Source: Emiliania huxleyi CCMP1516
Taxonomy: Eukaryota; Haptophyta; Isochrysidales; Noelaerhabdaceae
DNA: 64,000 nucleotides
Assembly: GCF_000372725.1 (NCBI RefSeq)
Contig: NW_005202428.1
Location: 2,087,499-2,151,498, forward strand
Direction of reading: 5' to 3'
Shown: positions 21,001 to 31,808 of the stretch, piece after piece
Layout: every line of letters begins with the position of its first letter
Numbering within the stretch: position 1 is the stretch's first letter
Made by a program: the position numbers and the translations under genes
Notes under the pieces: model-generated
Databases searched by the model: none
Told to the model about the DNA's origin: nothing
What the model saw: the letters and a program-made list of their open reading frames with translations, nothing else

Positions 21001-22260
21001 TCTCGGGGGAGCTCTATTGCGGAGACCCCACGTCCATGCTGATGCCTCCGAGTGCCAGGTTCACGTCCTTGCTTGCGACGCAGCGAGGGGCGCTTGGCGC
21101 CCAGACGCCTCCGCACTTAACGCGGCAAATGGACGGATCGTTCGGGCAGTCTGCAGTGATGTCAGGGCCCAGCCCGTTGCAGTACAAGGACGTGGGGTGA
21201 ACGCCGGCCCCACGACGCCACCGAAGTTGCAGCTCCCCATCTTGTTCGAGTACTGCTACTGGGCATCGCACAGCGCTTTGTTGGTGCCAGAAGGGCTCGC
21301 GATGCCGGCCCGCCAGTCCGTTGTGCCGCCCCAGCTGGTGCCAACAACAGTCCACGGCAGGTCAGCCTGCGCCTGCATGTCGGGCGTCGTGACCTGTGTG
21401 CCGCTCAGCGTATTTGCGCCCTGCTTGATCGTCGTCGTCTTGCGCCGTCCGCACTGATGGCAACCTCGATCGAGTCGATCGGAAGGAGTGTGTTGACGTC
21501 GCACGCCGCGTTGGGGCCGTAGAGAGAGCTACTGATCGCTCGGCTGTCGGGGCCGGGCATTCCTGCGCAGGAGGTCCCTGGGGCACTTGCCGGAACGAAG
21601 TTCACGTGGGGCGCCCCGGCGTGGGAGTGGACGCGTGCACTCCGAGAACGTTGCCGCCCCAGTTGCACGTCGTGGTGCCACCGGTGATCGTCGCGGTGAA
21701 GTTCGGCTCCTCGTATTGACACCCATGCGACGTGGTCGATAAGCCGTACATGTTGGCCTCGAAGAGGTCCATCTCACCGGCGATGTTGTTGTCGCCATGC
21801 TTCTGACCCGAATCCTGCGCGCACACTTGCCCCGCCTCCCCTGCTTTCCGGACCACCCTGCGCATCCCTGTGCGTCGGCGTACGCCTTGAAGCTTCCGTG
21901 CTAATTGGAGGCTGTGGCCGTCATGCCCTCAGCGCCATTCCCAGGCAGGTTGACCAGGTAGTAGGTCCCCATCGACCCTGGAGGAAGCTTCGACAGGTCG
22001 ACGTTCGTGAACGTGTAGGTGGTGCCCTTGAAGCCGGCATTCCCAGCCTCGCGTAGCTCTTGCTGAGAGTGCCTCGCGTCCAAGCGATGGATTTCCGGGG
22101 ATCGAACGGCGCGGTCTTTCCGATGTTCCCATCTGTCCACGCAATGGAGTCGTACTGTGCCCTTCGCCAATGAAGTCCGTGACAGACTTCTGTGTGTGTG
22201 GTCCTTCTGTTTTGGGCGACGAGGGTGTGAGTGAAGGAAGTGGGTTCCAGGTCGCAGTCC
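21001..22260 (-). pseudogene. Decayed glycoside hydrolase family 7 (cellobiohydrolase-like) gene
   Basis: GH7 enzymes cleave cellulose chains. Reading down the minus strand, segments in all three frames are collinear. They are YDSIAWTDGNIGKTAPFDP (about 22155-22100), then TYTFTNVDLSKLPPGSMGTY and YLVNLPGNGAEGMTATASN, which ends in TAG near 21902. HGSFKAYADAQGCAGWSGKQ follows, then NIAGEMDLFEANMYGLSTTS. The EMDLFEAN segment is the GH7 catalytic-site motif (EMDxxEAN). Next are SSLYGPNAACDVNTLLPIDS, VVGTSWGGTTDWRAGIASPS, a second in-frame TAG (CDAQ*QYSNKMGS), and LYCNGLGPDITADCPND. At least three frame changes and two stops are too dense for short introns, so I call it a pseudogene; sequencing error could account for part. 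Confidence 0.65.
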
Positions 22261-22405
22261 TCGCAAGTAAAGTGGGGACGCGCGCCGCCATTTGAGTTCG
22301 TTCCTTCACCAAAGCGTGAATCGTTCCTTCACTCGTCCTTACTTGCTCCTCCGAATCGCCTCTTCGCTGTGAGTGAGTTTGATTAGGGGGTCTCCGTCTG
22401 TCTGT

Positions 22406-22412
22406 CTGTCTG

Positions 22413-22462
<50 letters not shown>

Positions 22463-22487
22463 CCTCCCTCCCTCCCTCCCTCCATCT
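22406..22487. repeat. (TCTG)n/(CT)n/(CCTC)n microsatellite
   Basis: TCTGTCTGTCTGTCTG grades into about 40 bp of CT dinucleotides and then CCTC repeats. It separates the GH7 remnant from the F-box gene. Confidence 0.9.
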
Positions 22488-22667
22488 CTCTCAGTGGACA
22501 AAACTCCCTCGCGTGTCCCGGTGCCAGTGGCAGAGTACGCGCTAGTTGGCAGTCCCGTGCCCACCCAGTGTTGTGGCAAAAAAGAAATTCGTCAACGGAT
22601 GGGCAAAACAAACGCCTTCCAAGTGCTCCACCGCGGCGTTCAACTTTGAGTGGGCAGGGTATGCTGC

Positions 22668-23911
22668 TCAGGAAGCGTCTCCCAGAAGTTCTCCGTTTGG
22701 AGCTTCTTGAGCCGCTGTCGGGTGGGCGTCGTGAACGACGATGCTCCACCCGGGCCACTCGTCGCCCTCGCCCGCCTGCGGGAGCACAAAATCGTTCCTG
22801 CTCGCGATGCCGGGGCCGGGCGTGCGGATGCCGCGCGACGATAGGATGCGCTCCCTGAGCGCGAAGCGGACGAGCCGGCCGCACGGCGAGATTGTGATGC
22901 GCCGCACCTCGGGCCAGATCTCGAGCGCGCCCGCCGAGAAAATTTGCACCTATGGGGCTTGCGTCGCTGCATCCTGGACGTGCTTCAAGCGATCGTGCCC
23001 GCTGCCGAAGCCCCGCGCCCAGCTGTCGTTGATGGCCTGCCAGCCGAGCAGCGGCGGCGAGCCCGGGTGTCTGCAATACGGGCGCAGGAGCACCTGCTCG
23101 CAGCCGGACGGCGTGAGGCTCTGCAGGCCATCCCGCCAGCCGCTCCGTGGGAAGAAGAGAGGTCGTCGGCCTGCCCGTCCTGCTGCCGCACGCACAGATC
23201 CGGGTAGTCGCGCAGCAAGCCAGCGGGGAAGAACTGCGAGATCTGCTCGCGCTCCGGCCAGGGCCGCGCGTCCGAGAGCCAGAGCGACGCCATCGCAAGG
23301 TGGTCTCGCTCGCGGAAGGAGCGGTAGAAGCCCTCGTTCTTGGCAATCGCGGCGCGTGCGCGCGAAAAGAGCAGCCGCGGCCCCACCGCCGGCGCGGATG
23401 GCAAGGCTCCCTCTCTGGCCTCCGCTGTTGGCCCGCAGCCCTCGACCGTCACGCCGAGCCGCTCGAGCAGCGTCTCCCACAAGCTCGGCGTGGAGGCGCA
23501 CGCGCGGAGGCATCGGCAGGCCTGGGCAAACCGCACAAGCGACCGCGCGTCAAGGTAGCTTGCCACCGCCAGCCACAGCTCGGGCGGCAGCTCGATCGGC
23601 CCAGTGGTGCTCACGGTGCAGGTGCTGGCGTCCGAGGCGAGCGACGCCATCGCTGCTGTCCGAGCTTCTGTCGCGCGAGCCTTCTGCTCTTCCGCCGCCC
23701 GGCCAGCGAGTACGGCGGACGCGAGCGCGGCGTGAGACTTTGCTTGCGCCCTCATGCGTGCCGCACGCACTCTCGCAACGTCCTGCTCGATTGCCTCCGC
23801 CCGCAAGCCGCGTGTGGCGAGCGCCGTGCCCACCGCCAGAGCAGCGAGCGTGCAAATGGCGGCGGCGGCGGCAAGGGAGGACAGAGATTCTGTCGGCAGC
23901 GCGAGGCCCAT
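22668..23911 (-). CDS. F-box protein with SnoaL/NTF2-like domain and N-terminal membrane segment
   Basis: ATG 23911 (the upstream ORF start is TTG) gives GLALPTESLSSLAAAAAICT then LAALAVGTALATRGL, a single hydrophobic segment. An Ala-rich helix follows, then an F-box (IELPPELWLAVASYLDARSL, VRFAQACRCLRACAS, LWETLL). Next is the start of a SnoaL-like fold, IAKNEGFYRSFRERDHLAMA then SLWL. After an intron ending TTGCAG| (about 23085), HPGSPPLLGWQAINDSW resumes the fold. A short interruption with TAG at about 22950 is probably a 50-60 nt intron. The final exon is IFSAGALEIWPEVRRITISP ... RNDFVLPQAGEGDEWPGWSI to the stop at 22668. F-box proteins recruit SCF ubiquitin-ligase substrates; the NTF2-like cone may bind the ligand or substrate. 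A 3' fragment is duplicated at 20633-20880. Confidence 0.7.
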
Positions 23912-24152
23912 ACTGTGCCGTACCAAAGTCTGAACAGGTTGGAGCAGCAGCTCCTGAGCACGGCGCCGCAGGCGCCTGTTGATAGGTCCAGGTGATGGCC
24001 CTGGATGGGCAATAAGGGGTGTAGAGATTGGGTGTTTCCACTCCTCCGTCCGTGACTAGCCAACCGATGGCGTGAGATAGGGTGCTGACCTTTCTCGCCG
24101 AGGCTCGCCGTGGCCCCACACGGCGGCCTCTGCTCGCGTTTTCGAGCCAGGA

Positions 24153-24708
24153 CCTTCGTCCGGGCCCACGGCCGGCACGCCGTCAAATTTTCTCGCCGAT
24201 CCCGCGCGCTCGGCCGCCACCGCGGCGCCTCCGAGAGCGCCGTTTCGACACGCTGCAGCCGCGGGCCGCGGCACCTCGACACACCGCCTCTCGCGCCGCC
24301 TTGAGGTGCTCCGATCGTGCACGCGGGTCGGCTCGGCACGGTGCGTGCAAATTATTGCATGTATTCGCACTCGCTGCGCCACGTATCTGCCTCTGACGGC
24401 CCGATACGCCACCCGAAGCGCCACCGGTCCACACACGCGGGGCTGCGCGACTCTCTCGCGGCCCACCGCCCTCCCACACGCCGTTCGACCTCCACACAGG
24501 CGCTCGCTCGAGCCTCGCCGTCCGGGCGGTCCTGCGCGTCCAGATCTCGGCGACCATGACCCGCCACGCGCCAGCTCTGCACCTCTCCCGCGCGCGCCCG
24601 GCTGCTGGCATGGCGTGGCGGGCGAGGCTGGCGCGCTGCGACTGGTGGAGCGCCGCGCGGGCAGCGCACCAGCCTCGCACGCACCTCTCCACTGCGCCGC
24701 GTGCGCCG
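24153..24708 (+). repeat. Left arm of a 556-bp inverted repeat
   Basis: Runs from CCTTCGTCCGGGCCCACGGC to ACTGCGCCGCGTGCGCCG and is reverse-complemented at 25539-26094. I saw only a few mismatches, such as GGCGTGGCGG versus GGCGAGGCGG and GACTGGTGG versus GACCGGTGG. The long open frames here are shadows of GC-rich sequence with no domain I recognise. Confidence 0.9.
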
Positions 24709-25152
24709 CTGGCAGTGTGCTGCGAGGCTCAACATGTGGTCACAGGGTAGTCACGGTGTGGCTTGTGGTGGCTTGTGGTGCTGATCGCTGGCTCAACACA
24801 CCCCAGGTCGAGATCGCGTGTTGAGACTGTGACGAGAGGCGACGCGCCGCGACCCGCGTCACATGGACATGGATACGGACAATCTCGGGCTCCCGGTCCG
24901 CCGCCCCGCGTCGGAGGTCGCTGTGGGTGTGTTTCTTTTTTCGTCTTCTCACAAAACGCGAGCGCACGTGTCCACGTTTCCGAAGAACAGGCGCACGCGG
25001 CGCGCAATGCCAGTCACGGGACTGCCTCCCCCGCGCGTCGCACTGGGGGAGGCGCAAGTAGGGACGCTCGCCCACGTCTTCTCCCCAATCGAGCAGGCCG
25101 GGCCGCGCTCTCTCACCTTGAGTATAGACAGGCTCGTCAGCCTACTACCCGC

Positions 25153-25252
25153 NNNNNNNNNNNNNNNNNNNNNNNNNNNNNNNNNNNNNNNNNNNNNNNN
25201 NNNNNNNNNNNNNNNNNNNNNNNNNNNNNNNNNNNNNNNNNNNNNNNNNNNN
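25153..25252. other. Assembly gap (100 N)
   Basis: Exactly 100 N, a conventional placeholder of unknown true size. It lies in the 830-bp spacer between the two inverted-repeat arms. Confidence 1.
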
Positions 25253-25278
25253 GACCATGGTATCTTTGAGATGAAAAG

Positions 25279-25314
25279 TGCGTCCTAGAATGCGTTTTTG
25301 CATTCTAGGACGCA
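25279..25314. other. Perfect 15-bp stem-loop
   Basis: TGCGTCCTAGAATGC, a loop of about 6 nt (GTTTTT), and the exact complement GCATTCTAGGACGCA. It sits 26 bp from the assembly gap inside the larger inverted repeat. It may be a collapsed or hairpin-forming element end; the function is unknown. Confidence 0.8.
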
Positions 25315-25538
25315 TCGGTAAACAAAGATGGGGGGGTCGCCCCCCCAGACGGGGTGTGAAGTCTGCGGTCGTCCCTTCGCCTTGCGCACTACCGCTCTTC
25401 CGCCATCGAGCCTTGGCTCGAGGAGCGCTGCTTCCGCACACACACACTACGCTGCCGCCGCACCAAGAGCCTCGCTCAGACCGCGAGCTATGTGATGAAC
25501 TCACCCGTCAAGGCCGCTGACTGCGTCTTGACGCAACT

Positions 25539-26094
25539 CGGCGCACGCGGCGCAGTGGAGAGGTGCGTGCGAGGCTGGTGCGCTGCCCGCGCGGCGCTCC
25601 ACCGGTCGCAGCGCGCCAGCCTCGCCCGCCTCGCCATGCCAGCAGCCGGGCGCGCGCGGGAGAGGTGCAGAGCTGGCGCGTGGCGGGTCATGGTCGCCGA
25701 GATCTGGACGCGCAGGACCGCCCGGACGGCGAGGCTCGAGCGAGCGCCTGTGTGGAGGTCGAACGGCGTGTGGGAGGGCGGTGGGCCGCGAGAGAGTCGC
25801 GCAGCCCCGCGTGTGTGGACCGGTGGCGCTTCGGGTGGCGTATCGGGCCGTCAGAGGCAGATACGTGGCGCAGCGAGTGCGAATACATGCAATAATTTGC
25901 ACGCACCGTGCCGAGCCGACCCGCGTGCACGATCGGAGCACCTCAAGGCGGCGCGAGAGGCGGTGTGTCGAGGTGCCGCGGCCCGCGGCTGCAGCGTGTC
26001 GAAACGGCGCTCTCGGAGGCGCCGCGGTGGCGGCCGAGCGCGCGGGATCGGCGAGAAAATTTGACGGCGTGCCGGCCGTGGGCCCGGACGAAGG
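25539..26094 (-). repeat. Right arm of the 556-bp inverted repeat
   Basis: Reverse complement of 24153-24708. Downstream the sequences diverge at once (CGCCGCCGGCTCGG here versus CTGGCTCGAAAAC on the complement of the left flank), so the arm boundary is sharp. Confidence 0.9.
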
Positions 26095-27062
26095 CGCCGC
26101 CGGCTCGGATTGAGACCAGTGGCATCAGGGGCGCCTCCAGCACTCAAGACAGTAGCACGCTGTTTCTGTCTTGGCCGCCACTGACGCGAAAATCCTATCT
26201 CGCGCCCTCGTTGGGTAGAGAGTGCTTGATTCACGGACCATTCACGGACAGCGAGGCTGGCCGCACAGCGAGGCTGGCCGCAAGCGGAGCTCCCCACCGG
26301 CGGCGGGTTTGAAGACACTGAGACGAGCGCGCCGGCGGCGGACCGCCGCCGGCGCGCTCGCTTCGGCGGATGGCTGAGCGGCACAGTTTCTGGCCGCCCG
26401 GCCTGCGAGCAGTCACCGCGAGACGATCGAAGGCGCTCAGTTCAAGCGCGCCGCCATGCCAGATCTCGCCCCACGCCCCGACCAGACCGGGCAGTACGTG
26501 CAGGAATGATGCAGGCATGATGGATGGGTGTGGTGAGCACGCCAGTGGCACCGCTGCGCACTCTCAGGGTCGCAGCCGCCTATCTCGTGAGGGGCGTGGC
26601 TCGGGGCGGGTGCGAGAGAGTCGAGGAGCGCGGCGCGCGCGTGCGCGCGCGTGGTAAGTCGGTTTATATTTCATCACTGGTACAAAAGAGACCCAAAACG
26701 GCACGCGCGCCGCGCGCACGCGCGCTCGCATCACCTCAACACTCACACAGCAAATCAAAGAGATGCGGCCAGGCGCGCTCCGTTCGGGTTTCTTCGATCA
26801 AAAGAGGGAGAGAGGCCCCAAATTACGTGTGAGTGTTAGAGTTGTTTAAGAGGGACGGCAGCGAATCTCTACACAGCTCATGCATACGCCTAACTGGGCC
26901 TCAGACCCCCGACCGCGTCCCGGTGCTCTGTGGTCGGATTTGTGACGCCGCCGCACCGCGCCGCCCGCGGCCGGGGGCCCTCCGGAGGCCAAGGATGGCC
27001 GTGACGGACCGGGACGAGCTCTGGGAGGTTCAGTGTCAGTGTATATATTGTAGAGATCAACC
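26095..27062. other. Intergenic, repeat remnants
   Basis: Two copies of GCGAGGCTGGCCGCA at about 26250-26285, an inverted GCGCGCCGGCGGCGG pair at about 26328-26360, and an inverted copy of dispersed family A at 26815-26852 (CCCCAAATTACGTGTGAGTG ... GAGTTGTTTAAG). No gene is recognised. Confidence 0.5.
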
Positions 27063-28010
27063 ATGTGCACAATATCTCTCAGTCTAGCTAAGCCTGGGAA
27101 GGCGATGCCGGGGCCGTACAGCAGCTTGATGGTGCTTCGCCGGCGTGCGTCCCGGAGCGGTGCCGGACGGGCGGTCCGTGGGAGGAAAACGAGGGACAGC
27201 GCCGACGGCGCTCTGATTCGACTTTTGACTTCAAACAAAGCCTACCGCACGCGCCGCGTCGCGGCGCGTGCGTGCGGTAGGCACTCGGGATTTTGTCATG
27301 ACCGTTTTTATTTATTTATTTACCAAACCTTGCTCAAGGTTCTTGGGTGCAAAGAGCGCGGCCACAAGTCACAGGGCCCGCTCGTCCATGCGACCGGCAA
27401 AGGCTGGGTCAAAGAGCACAAGGGACAGTACTACGACGCGCTCCATGTCATTCTCCATGTCAAGAACGGAATCGTCAAGATTTGTCTCGTCGAAAGCCAG
27501 GGCGGCATCGCGCCGCCAACCAAGAGAATCATCCACAACTTCGCCAAAGAGGTCGGCAGCCCGAGCGCCGTCGACCGCACCGACTACGGCACAGCCTCCG
27601 GCAGCGCCCAGGGCTTCGCCCAGCACCACTCGCAACAGCTCTCGCGCGCCGCCGTCTGTGGCGACGCGCAGAACATCAACAACGCTGCTCGCAACATGCG
27701 TGTCGCGCACTCATTCATGACCGGTCTCAATGTCCCACCCCCCTGCGCGCGGGCGGGCCTTCTAGGCCCGCGGGTAGTCTCCCCCCATCCCCAGGGCCTC
27801 CAGGGCTCGCACCTCAACCTCTCACAGACCAGCGCACAGCGCCATAGGAGGTATTTTCTTATCAATAACAAGGCTGTGAAGGAAAGGAAGAAAACCGTGC
27901 CGAGCGAGAAATTCTTTTCACGCGTGCCGATGTGTGTGCTGGTGTGCGCCAGTCCACGCCCTTGTCGTGCCAGTGGTACTGTGAGAGATAGGCGTCAAAG
28001 ATGGCGGTAA
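27063..28010 (+). CDS. Hypothetical ORF, possible mobile-element protein
   Basis: An ORF of 315 residues from ATG 27063. Only the central part (about 27315-27735) looks like real protein: LLKVLGCKERGHKSQGPLVH, GKGWVKEHKGQYYDALHVIL, HVKNGIVKICLVESQGGIAP, RIIHNFAKEVG and HHSQQLSRAAVCGDAQNINN. I do not recognise a family. The start is uncertain because the first 70 residues are Arg-rich and unlike the centre. It lies between dispersed repeats (family A at 26815, family E at 28234), so a transposon-derived origin is possible. Confidence 0.35.
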   Translation: MCTISLSLAKPGKAMPGPYSSLMVLRRRASRSGAGRAVRGRKTRDSADGALIRLLTSNKAYRTRRVAARACGRHSGFCHDRFYLFIYQTLLKVLGCKERGHKSQGPLVHATGKGWVKEHKGQYYDALHVILHVKNGIVKICLVESQGGIAPPTKRIIHNFAKEVGSPSAVDRTDYGTASGSAQGFAQHHSQQLSRAAVCGDAQNINNAARNMRVAHSFMTGLNVPPPCARAGLLGPRVVSPHPQGLQGSHLNLSQTSAQRHRRYFLINNKAVKERKKTVPSEKFFSRVPMCVLVCASPRPCRASGTVRDRRQRWR

Positions 28011-28233
28011 CCTTCTTTTTTCAGATCATGAGCTAGCCTTCGTTGTTAATATGAAAACAAGAAGGGACTCACACATGTCGCCGCACACACACACACACAC
28101 CGCACCGCACCCCGAAGCAACCCCGCGCCCGCCGCCCCACCGCCCCGCCTACCTATAGGTGGGAAAGAGAGGAGGAGATGGGATGTCCACAGCGAATGAG
28201 GGAGTCTAGGAAATCTTTTTCTGCCTCGCCGTC

Positions 28234-28274
28234 CTCGCAGGAGTCGCTTAGGCGGCTCCCGTGGTGTACCTGTG
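28234..28274 (+). repeat. Dispersed repeat family E, copy 1
   Basis: GCAGGAGTCGCTTAGGCGGC followed by TCCCGTGGTGTACCTGTG. The reverse complement occurs at 57508-57548. Confidence 0.75.
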
Positions 28275-28419
28275 TCGCTCGCCCCTTTTCTTTTTCTCCC
28301 AGTGCCTTTGGCGGCGCAAAGGTGTCTGTACACCACACACACCTTTCCAAGCTCGCACGCAGGGCGGTTCGAAGAGCCGCGCGCTTTGGGAAGGCGCTTG
28401 GAAAGCCCGGGCAAGCGCG

Positions 28420-30044
28420 ATGGGCAAGAAAAATGCGTCCAAAGATAACGGTAAGGCGAAGCCTCGGGACCCGCCGCCGCCAAACCCAAAGGTCTTACGC
28501 AGCAGTGGCGGTTCCAAGCCGGCGGTCTGGCTGGTCGCGCCGGCGATGATTGCGCTTCTCGCTGCCGGTGTCGCGTACGTCGGTTGGCCGCAGGGGGCGC
28601 CGCCTCACGCGACCCTGCATCAGCAGAATGTCACCTCGGCAGTTGAGTCGGCTGCATCGGCGGCTGCATCGGCATCGTCGGCGGAGCTGCCGCGCGGGTG
28701 GGGATCGGCGATGGACCCGTCGAGCGGCAAGCCGTACTACTACAAGCTCGCGACGCGCGAGTCGACGTGGGAGCGGCCGACCGAGCCATGCGACGACGAG
28801 TCTGTCGTCGCATCGGCCGAGCAGCAGCAGCAGCAGCTGGGGAAGGAGGGCGAGGACGTGCACGAGCACTGCGGCTACTGGGCGGCGGCGGGCGAATGCG
28901 CCTCCAACCCCTCCTTCATGGAGCAGCAGTGCAAGACCTCCTGCGCCCACACCGCCGCCGCACTGAAGTCTGGCAAGGCTGCGAGAGGTCTCGCGTCTGG
29001 AAAGGCGCGAGGGCACCCCACCACACACACCACTCACACCACTCACACCACGCCACAGCCGGGCGCTCCTCCTTGCCCCGGACTGCGCCATGGACCGCAT
29101 GGAGCCGCGTAGAGCCGGCGGCGCCTGGCGGGCGAACCTTCCGCGAAGCTTCTCGGAGCCTTCCCGCAGGTGGACACCTGGAAGACGCCTTCCGACTGCC
29201 TCGCGTGGGCAACCTCGGGCGAGTGCGAGAACAACAAGCCGTTCATGCTCGCGACTAGATGCGGAGCACGGACCCGTGTATACCGGCACGTCGAGAGGAC
29301 ACGCATAGCAAGCCGCGCATGATTCACGCGATGCTGGGAGTACCTTTAAGGTACACGGCAAGAGGCCCTCCTCCCGCCCCGAGCCCTCTTGTGTGCTCGT
29401 GGCGTAGGCTGGCGAACTGCGCGGCCTCGTGCTCGCCCGAGGAGCGGGCGGCGGCGGAGGAGCGGCTCCAGGTCCGAGAGGGCGCGAGAGGGCGCGAGAG
29501 GGCGCGAGATGCGCATGTGGGGGATAAGGCGTCGCCAGGGCCGTGCCAAGGTCTAAGCTCTAAGCTCTGTGTCTCTCTCTCCCGTGCGTGCGCAGGCGGC
29601 GCGGTCTGAGTATTGGGCGCGGTGCCCACGGCCAGCCGGGGCAGAGCCAGCGCTGGCGGCCGGAGCGAGAGGGGCGACCGCAAGCCGCGAGATCGCGGTT
29701 CGGCGAGAGCGGACTCTGCTGACAGGCGCCCGGCGCTATGAACGAGACCTTCCAGCGGATCCTGGCGGACTTCGGCGAGTCTCCCCTCCCTCTCCCTCCC
29801 TCTCTCCCCCTCCGCCCCTCCCTCCCTTTCTTCCCCTCTCTCGCCCGCGCGGGTACCGTCCTCCCCGAGCAGCTCCGCCTCTCTCCCGCCTCTCCAGGCC
29901 ACCTGCAGCCCGAGCTCGTGTCGGCCGACCCGCCGGTGCTGCTCTTCCACTCCTTCCTCTCCGACGCCGAGGCACACACGCACTCACGCACACACACACA
30001 CACACACAACACAACACACACACAACACAACACAACACACACAC

Positions 30045-30119
<75 letters not shown>

Positions 30120-30170
30120 ACACACACACACACACACACACCACACACCACACACCACACACACACACCA

Positions 30171-30211
<41 letters not shown>

Positions 30212-31808
30212 GCCGTGGGGCTCCTGTCTCTCGACGTGGAGTCGCGAGGGCTGCCCCGGCCCCTGCCCACCGCCCTCGTGTGCGTGGAGAGAGTCTGCCT
30301 GACCTGACCTCAGGCGGACACCTTCGTCGCGCACGGGCGTGGAAAGTACGCCGAGTCGCGCGGCGTCGGCTTCGACAAGGTTCGCAGAGAGGGGCCGGGA
30401 GAGGAGAGCAGAGGAGATGAGAGCAGAGGAGATGAGAGCAGAGGCGCGGCGTCACGTCCACGACGCGTGCACGCCACGCCCCCCCGACGAGAGGAGGCGA
30501 GGTGACCGGCGGCGAGGCGGAGATTGCCCGAGAGTACCCGAGCTTACCCGAGGTTAGGACGGCAAGATGACCGACGTCAAGACGGAGATCCGCACCTCGA
30601 GGCACACCTGGTGCCAGGAGCGGGACTGCCTCTCCGACCCGCTCGTCCAGGCGGTGCAGGAGAGAGTGAGCGATGTCACGCGCACGCCGGTCGCAAACGG
30701 CGCGCCCGCACCGAGACTGGCCGCCGCGAGATGGCCGCGAGATCGAGATGGTCGCGAGATTGCCGCGAGATCGAGATGACCGCGAGATTGCCGCGAGAGG
30801 AGGCCAGTCGCCACCGACGTGCCCGCTTCCCGCCGGACCCCGGTCAAAAAAGGCCCCGTTGAAGTTGGGGCCCCCCCCCAGGGAGCGGAAACCGGCCCGG
30901 CCCTTCCCCGGGGCCCCCCCCCGCCCAGGGGAGTTTGCGCAGCTCGTGTATTAAAACGGGTGCCCCGCAGAGGGCGACAAGTTGTGCCCTTTTTACAAGC
31001 GCCCCTCGGATTACATGGAGGGAGACCGCCCCCGGGTCCAAGGCGGAAAGCACGCCTGCCGAAGCAAAGCACGCACCCCTGCGGAAGGGCCGCCCTCCCA
31101 CCACCCGCCTTCCCAAATCCGCCGCCTTCCTCGTTATCCACTGGGGGAAGTGGGCCCCCCCCCCCCCCCCCGCCCGCCCGCCCGCCCCGCTCTCGCTCCG
31201 TCGACGGCGGCCGTGTGCCGTTGCCTCGCAGGCGTGCGAATCTTCACGCTCTTCATGTACCTGAACGACGTGCCCGAGGGCGGCGGCGGCGGGACCCGCT
31301 TCACCGACCTCAAGCCCGAGCCGATCACCTTCATGCCCTCCAGGGGCAAGGCCGTCCTCTGGCCCTCGGCGAGATATAGCCGAGATGTAACCGAGATCTA
31401 GCTGAGAGACAACCTCCGCGCACAGCGAGGCTTGGAGCGCGCACATTCACACCGCCCCGGCGTGAGCAGGTGCTCGCCGACGCGCCCGACACGATGGACC
31501 CGCGCACGCACCACGAGGCGCTCAGATGATGGATAGAGGCGTGATACAGTCTGGCCAGCGACTGGACACGGGCGTGGTGGAGGATGACGCAAGGCGGAGA
31601 GGCGCATATGGAGCGACACATAGACACATACACACACAGCACAAGACGCTCCGACACACATCTTGAGTGTACGTCACTCAGGGCCGCGCCGGTCGCCCTC
31701 CCACCGCAGGCGCTCCCGGTGTGGTCGGGCGAGAAGTTCGGTGCCAACTTCTGGATCCACCAGTACGACTTTCGGTCGGCGCACGCGTCGGGCTGCACCA
31801 TGGGGTGA
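28420..31808 (+). CDS. Membrane-anchored WW-ShKT-prolyl 4-hydroxylase, multi-exon
   Basis: P4H enzymes hydroxylate peptidyl proline in the secretory pathway using Fe2+, O2 and 2-oxoglutarate. From ATG 28420: a basic cytosolic tail, a membrane anchor (VWLVAPAMIALLAAGVAYVG), a WW domain (LPRGWGSAMDPSSGKPYYYK ... STWERP), ShKT 1 (CGYWAAAGECASNPSFMEQQ, CKTSC), and ShKT 2 split by an intron (CLAWATSGECENNKPFM|LANCAASC). The P4H core follows: MNETFQRILADF, PPVLLFHSFLSDAE|ADTFVA, TEIRTSRHTWCQERDC, EFAQLVY, FYKRPSDYMEGD, RIFTLFMYLNDVPEGGGGGT and THHEA|LPVWSGEKFGANFW, ending GCTMG. Introns 29247-29407, 29972-30313 and 31518-31709 read as GC-AG; 30380-30557 is GT-AG. Oddities: an in-frame TAA after QLVY, and Pro where the first iron His (HxD) should be. 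30830-31190 is full of homopolymers and may be poorly sequenced. Confidence 0.75.
29972..30313 (+). repeat. (CA)n microsatellite intron in the P4H gene
   Basis: About 235 bp of CA dinucleotides with ACCACAC and ACAAC variants, inside an intron whose donor reads GCCGAG|GCACAC and acceptor ACCTCAG|GCGGAC. Confidence 0.85.

Noticed and set aside
22985..23982. + strand ORF of 413 residues over the F-box gene
   Set aside because: Antisense shadow of the F-box/SnoaL coding sequence, which has clear domain motifs on the minus strand.
24306..24824. Long ORFs on both strands in the inverted-repeat arms
   Set aside because: The same peptides appear from both arms because of the duplication; none resembles a known protein, and opposite-strand frames are equally long.
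29972..30313. CRISPR-like or coding reading of the CA array (His-Thr repeats)
   Set aside because: A dinucleotide microsatellite within a well-supported intron; no spacers.
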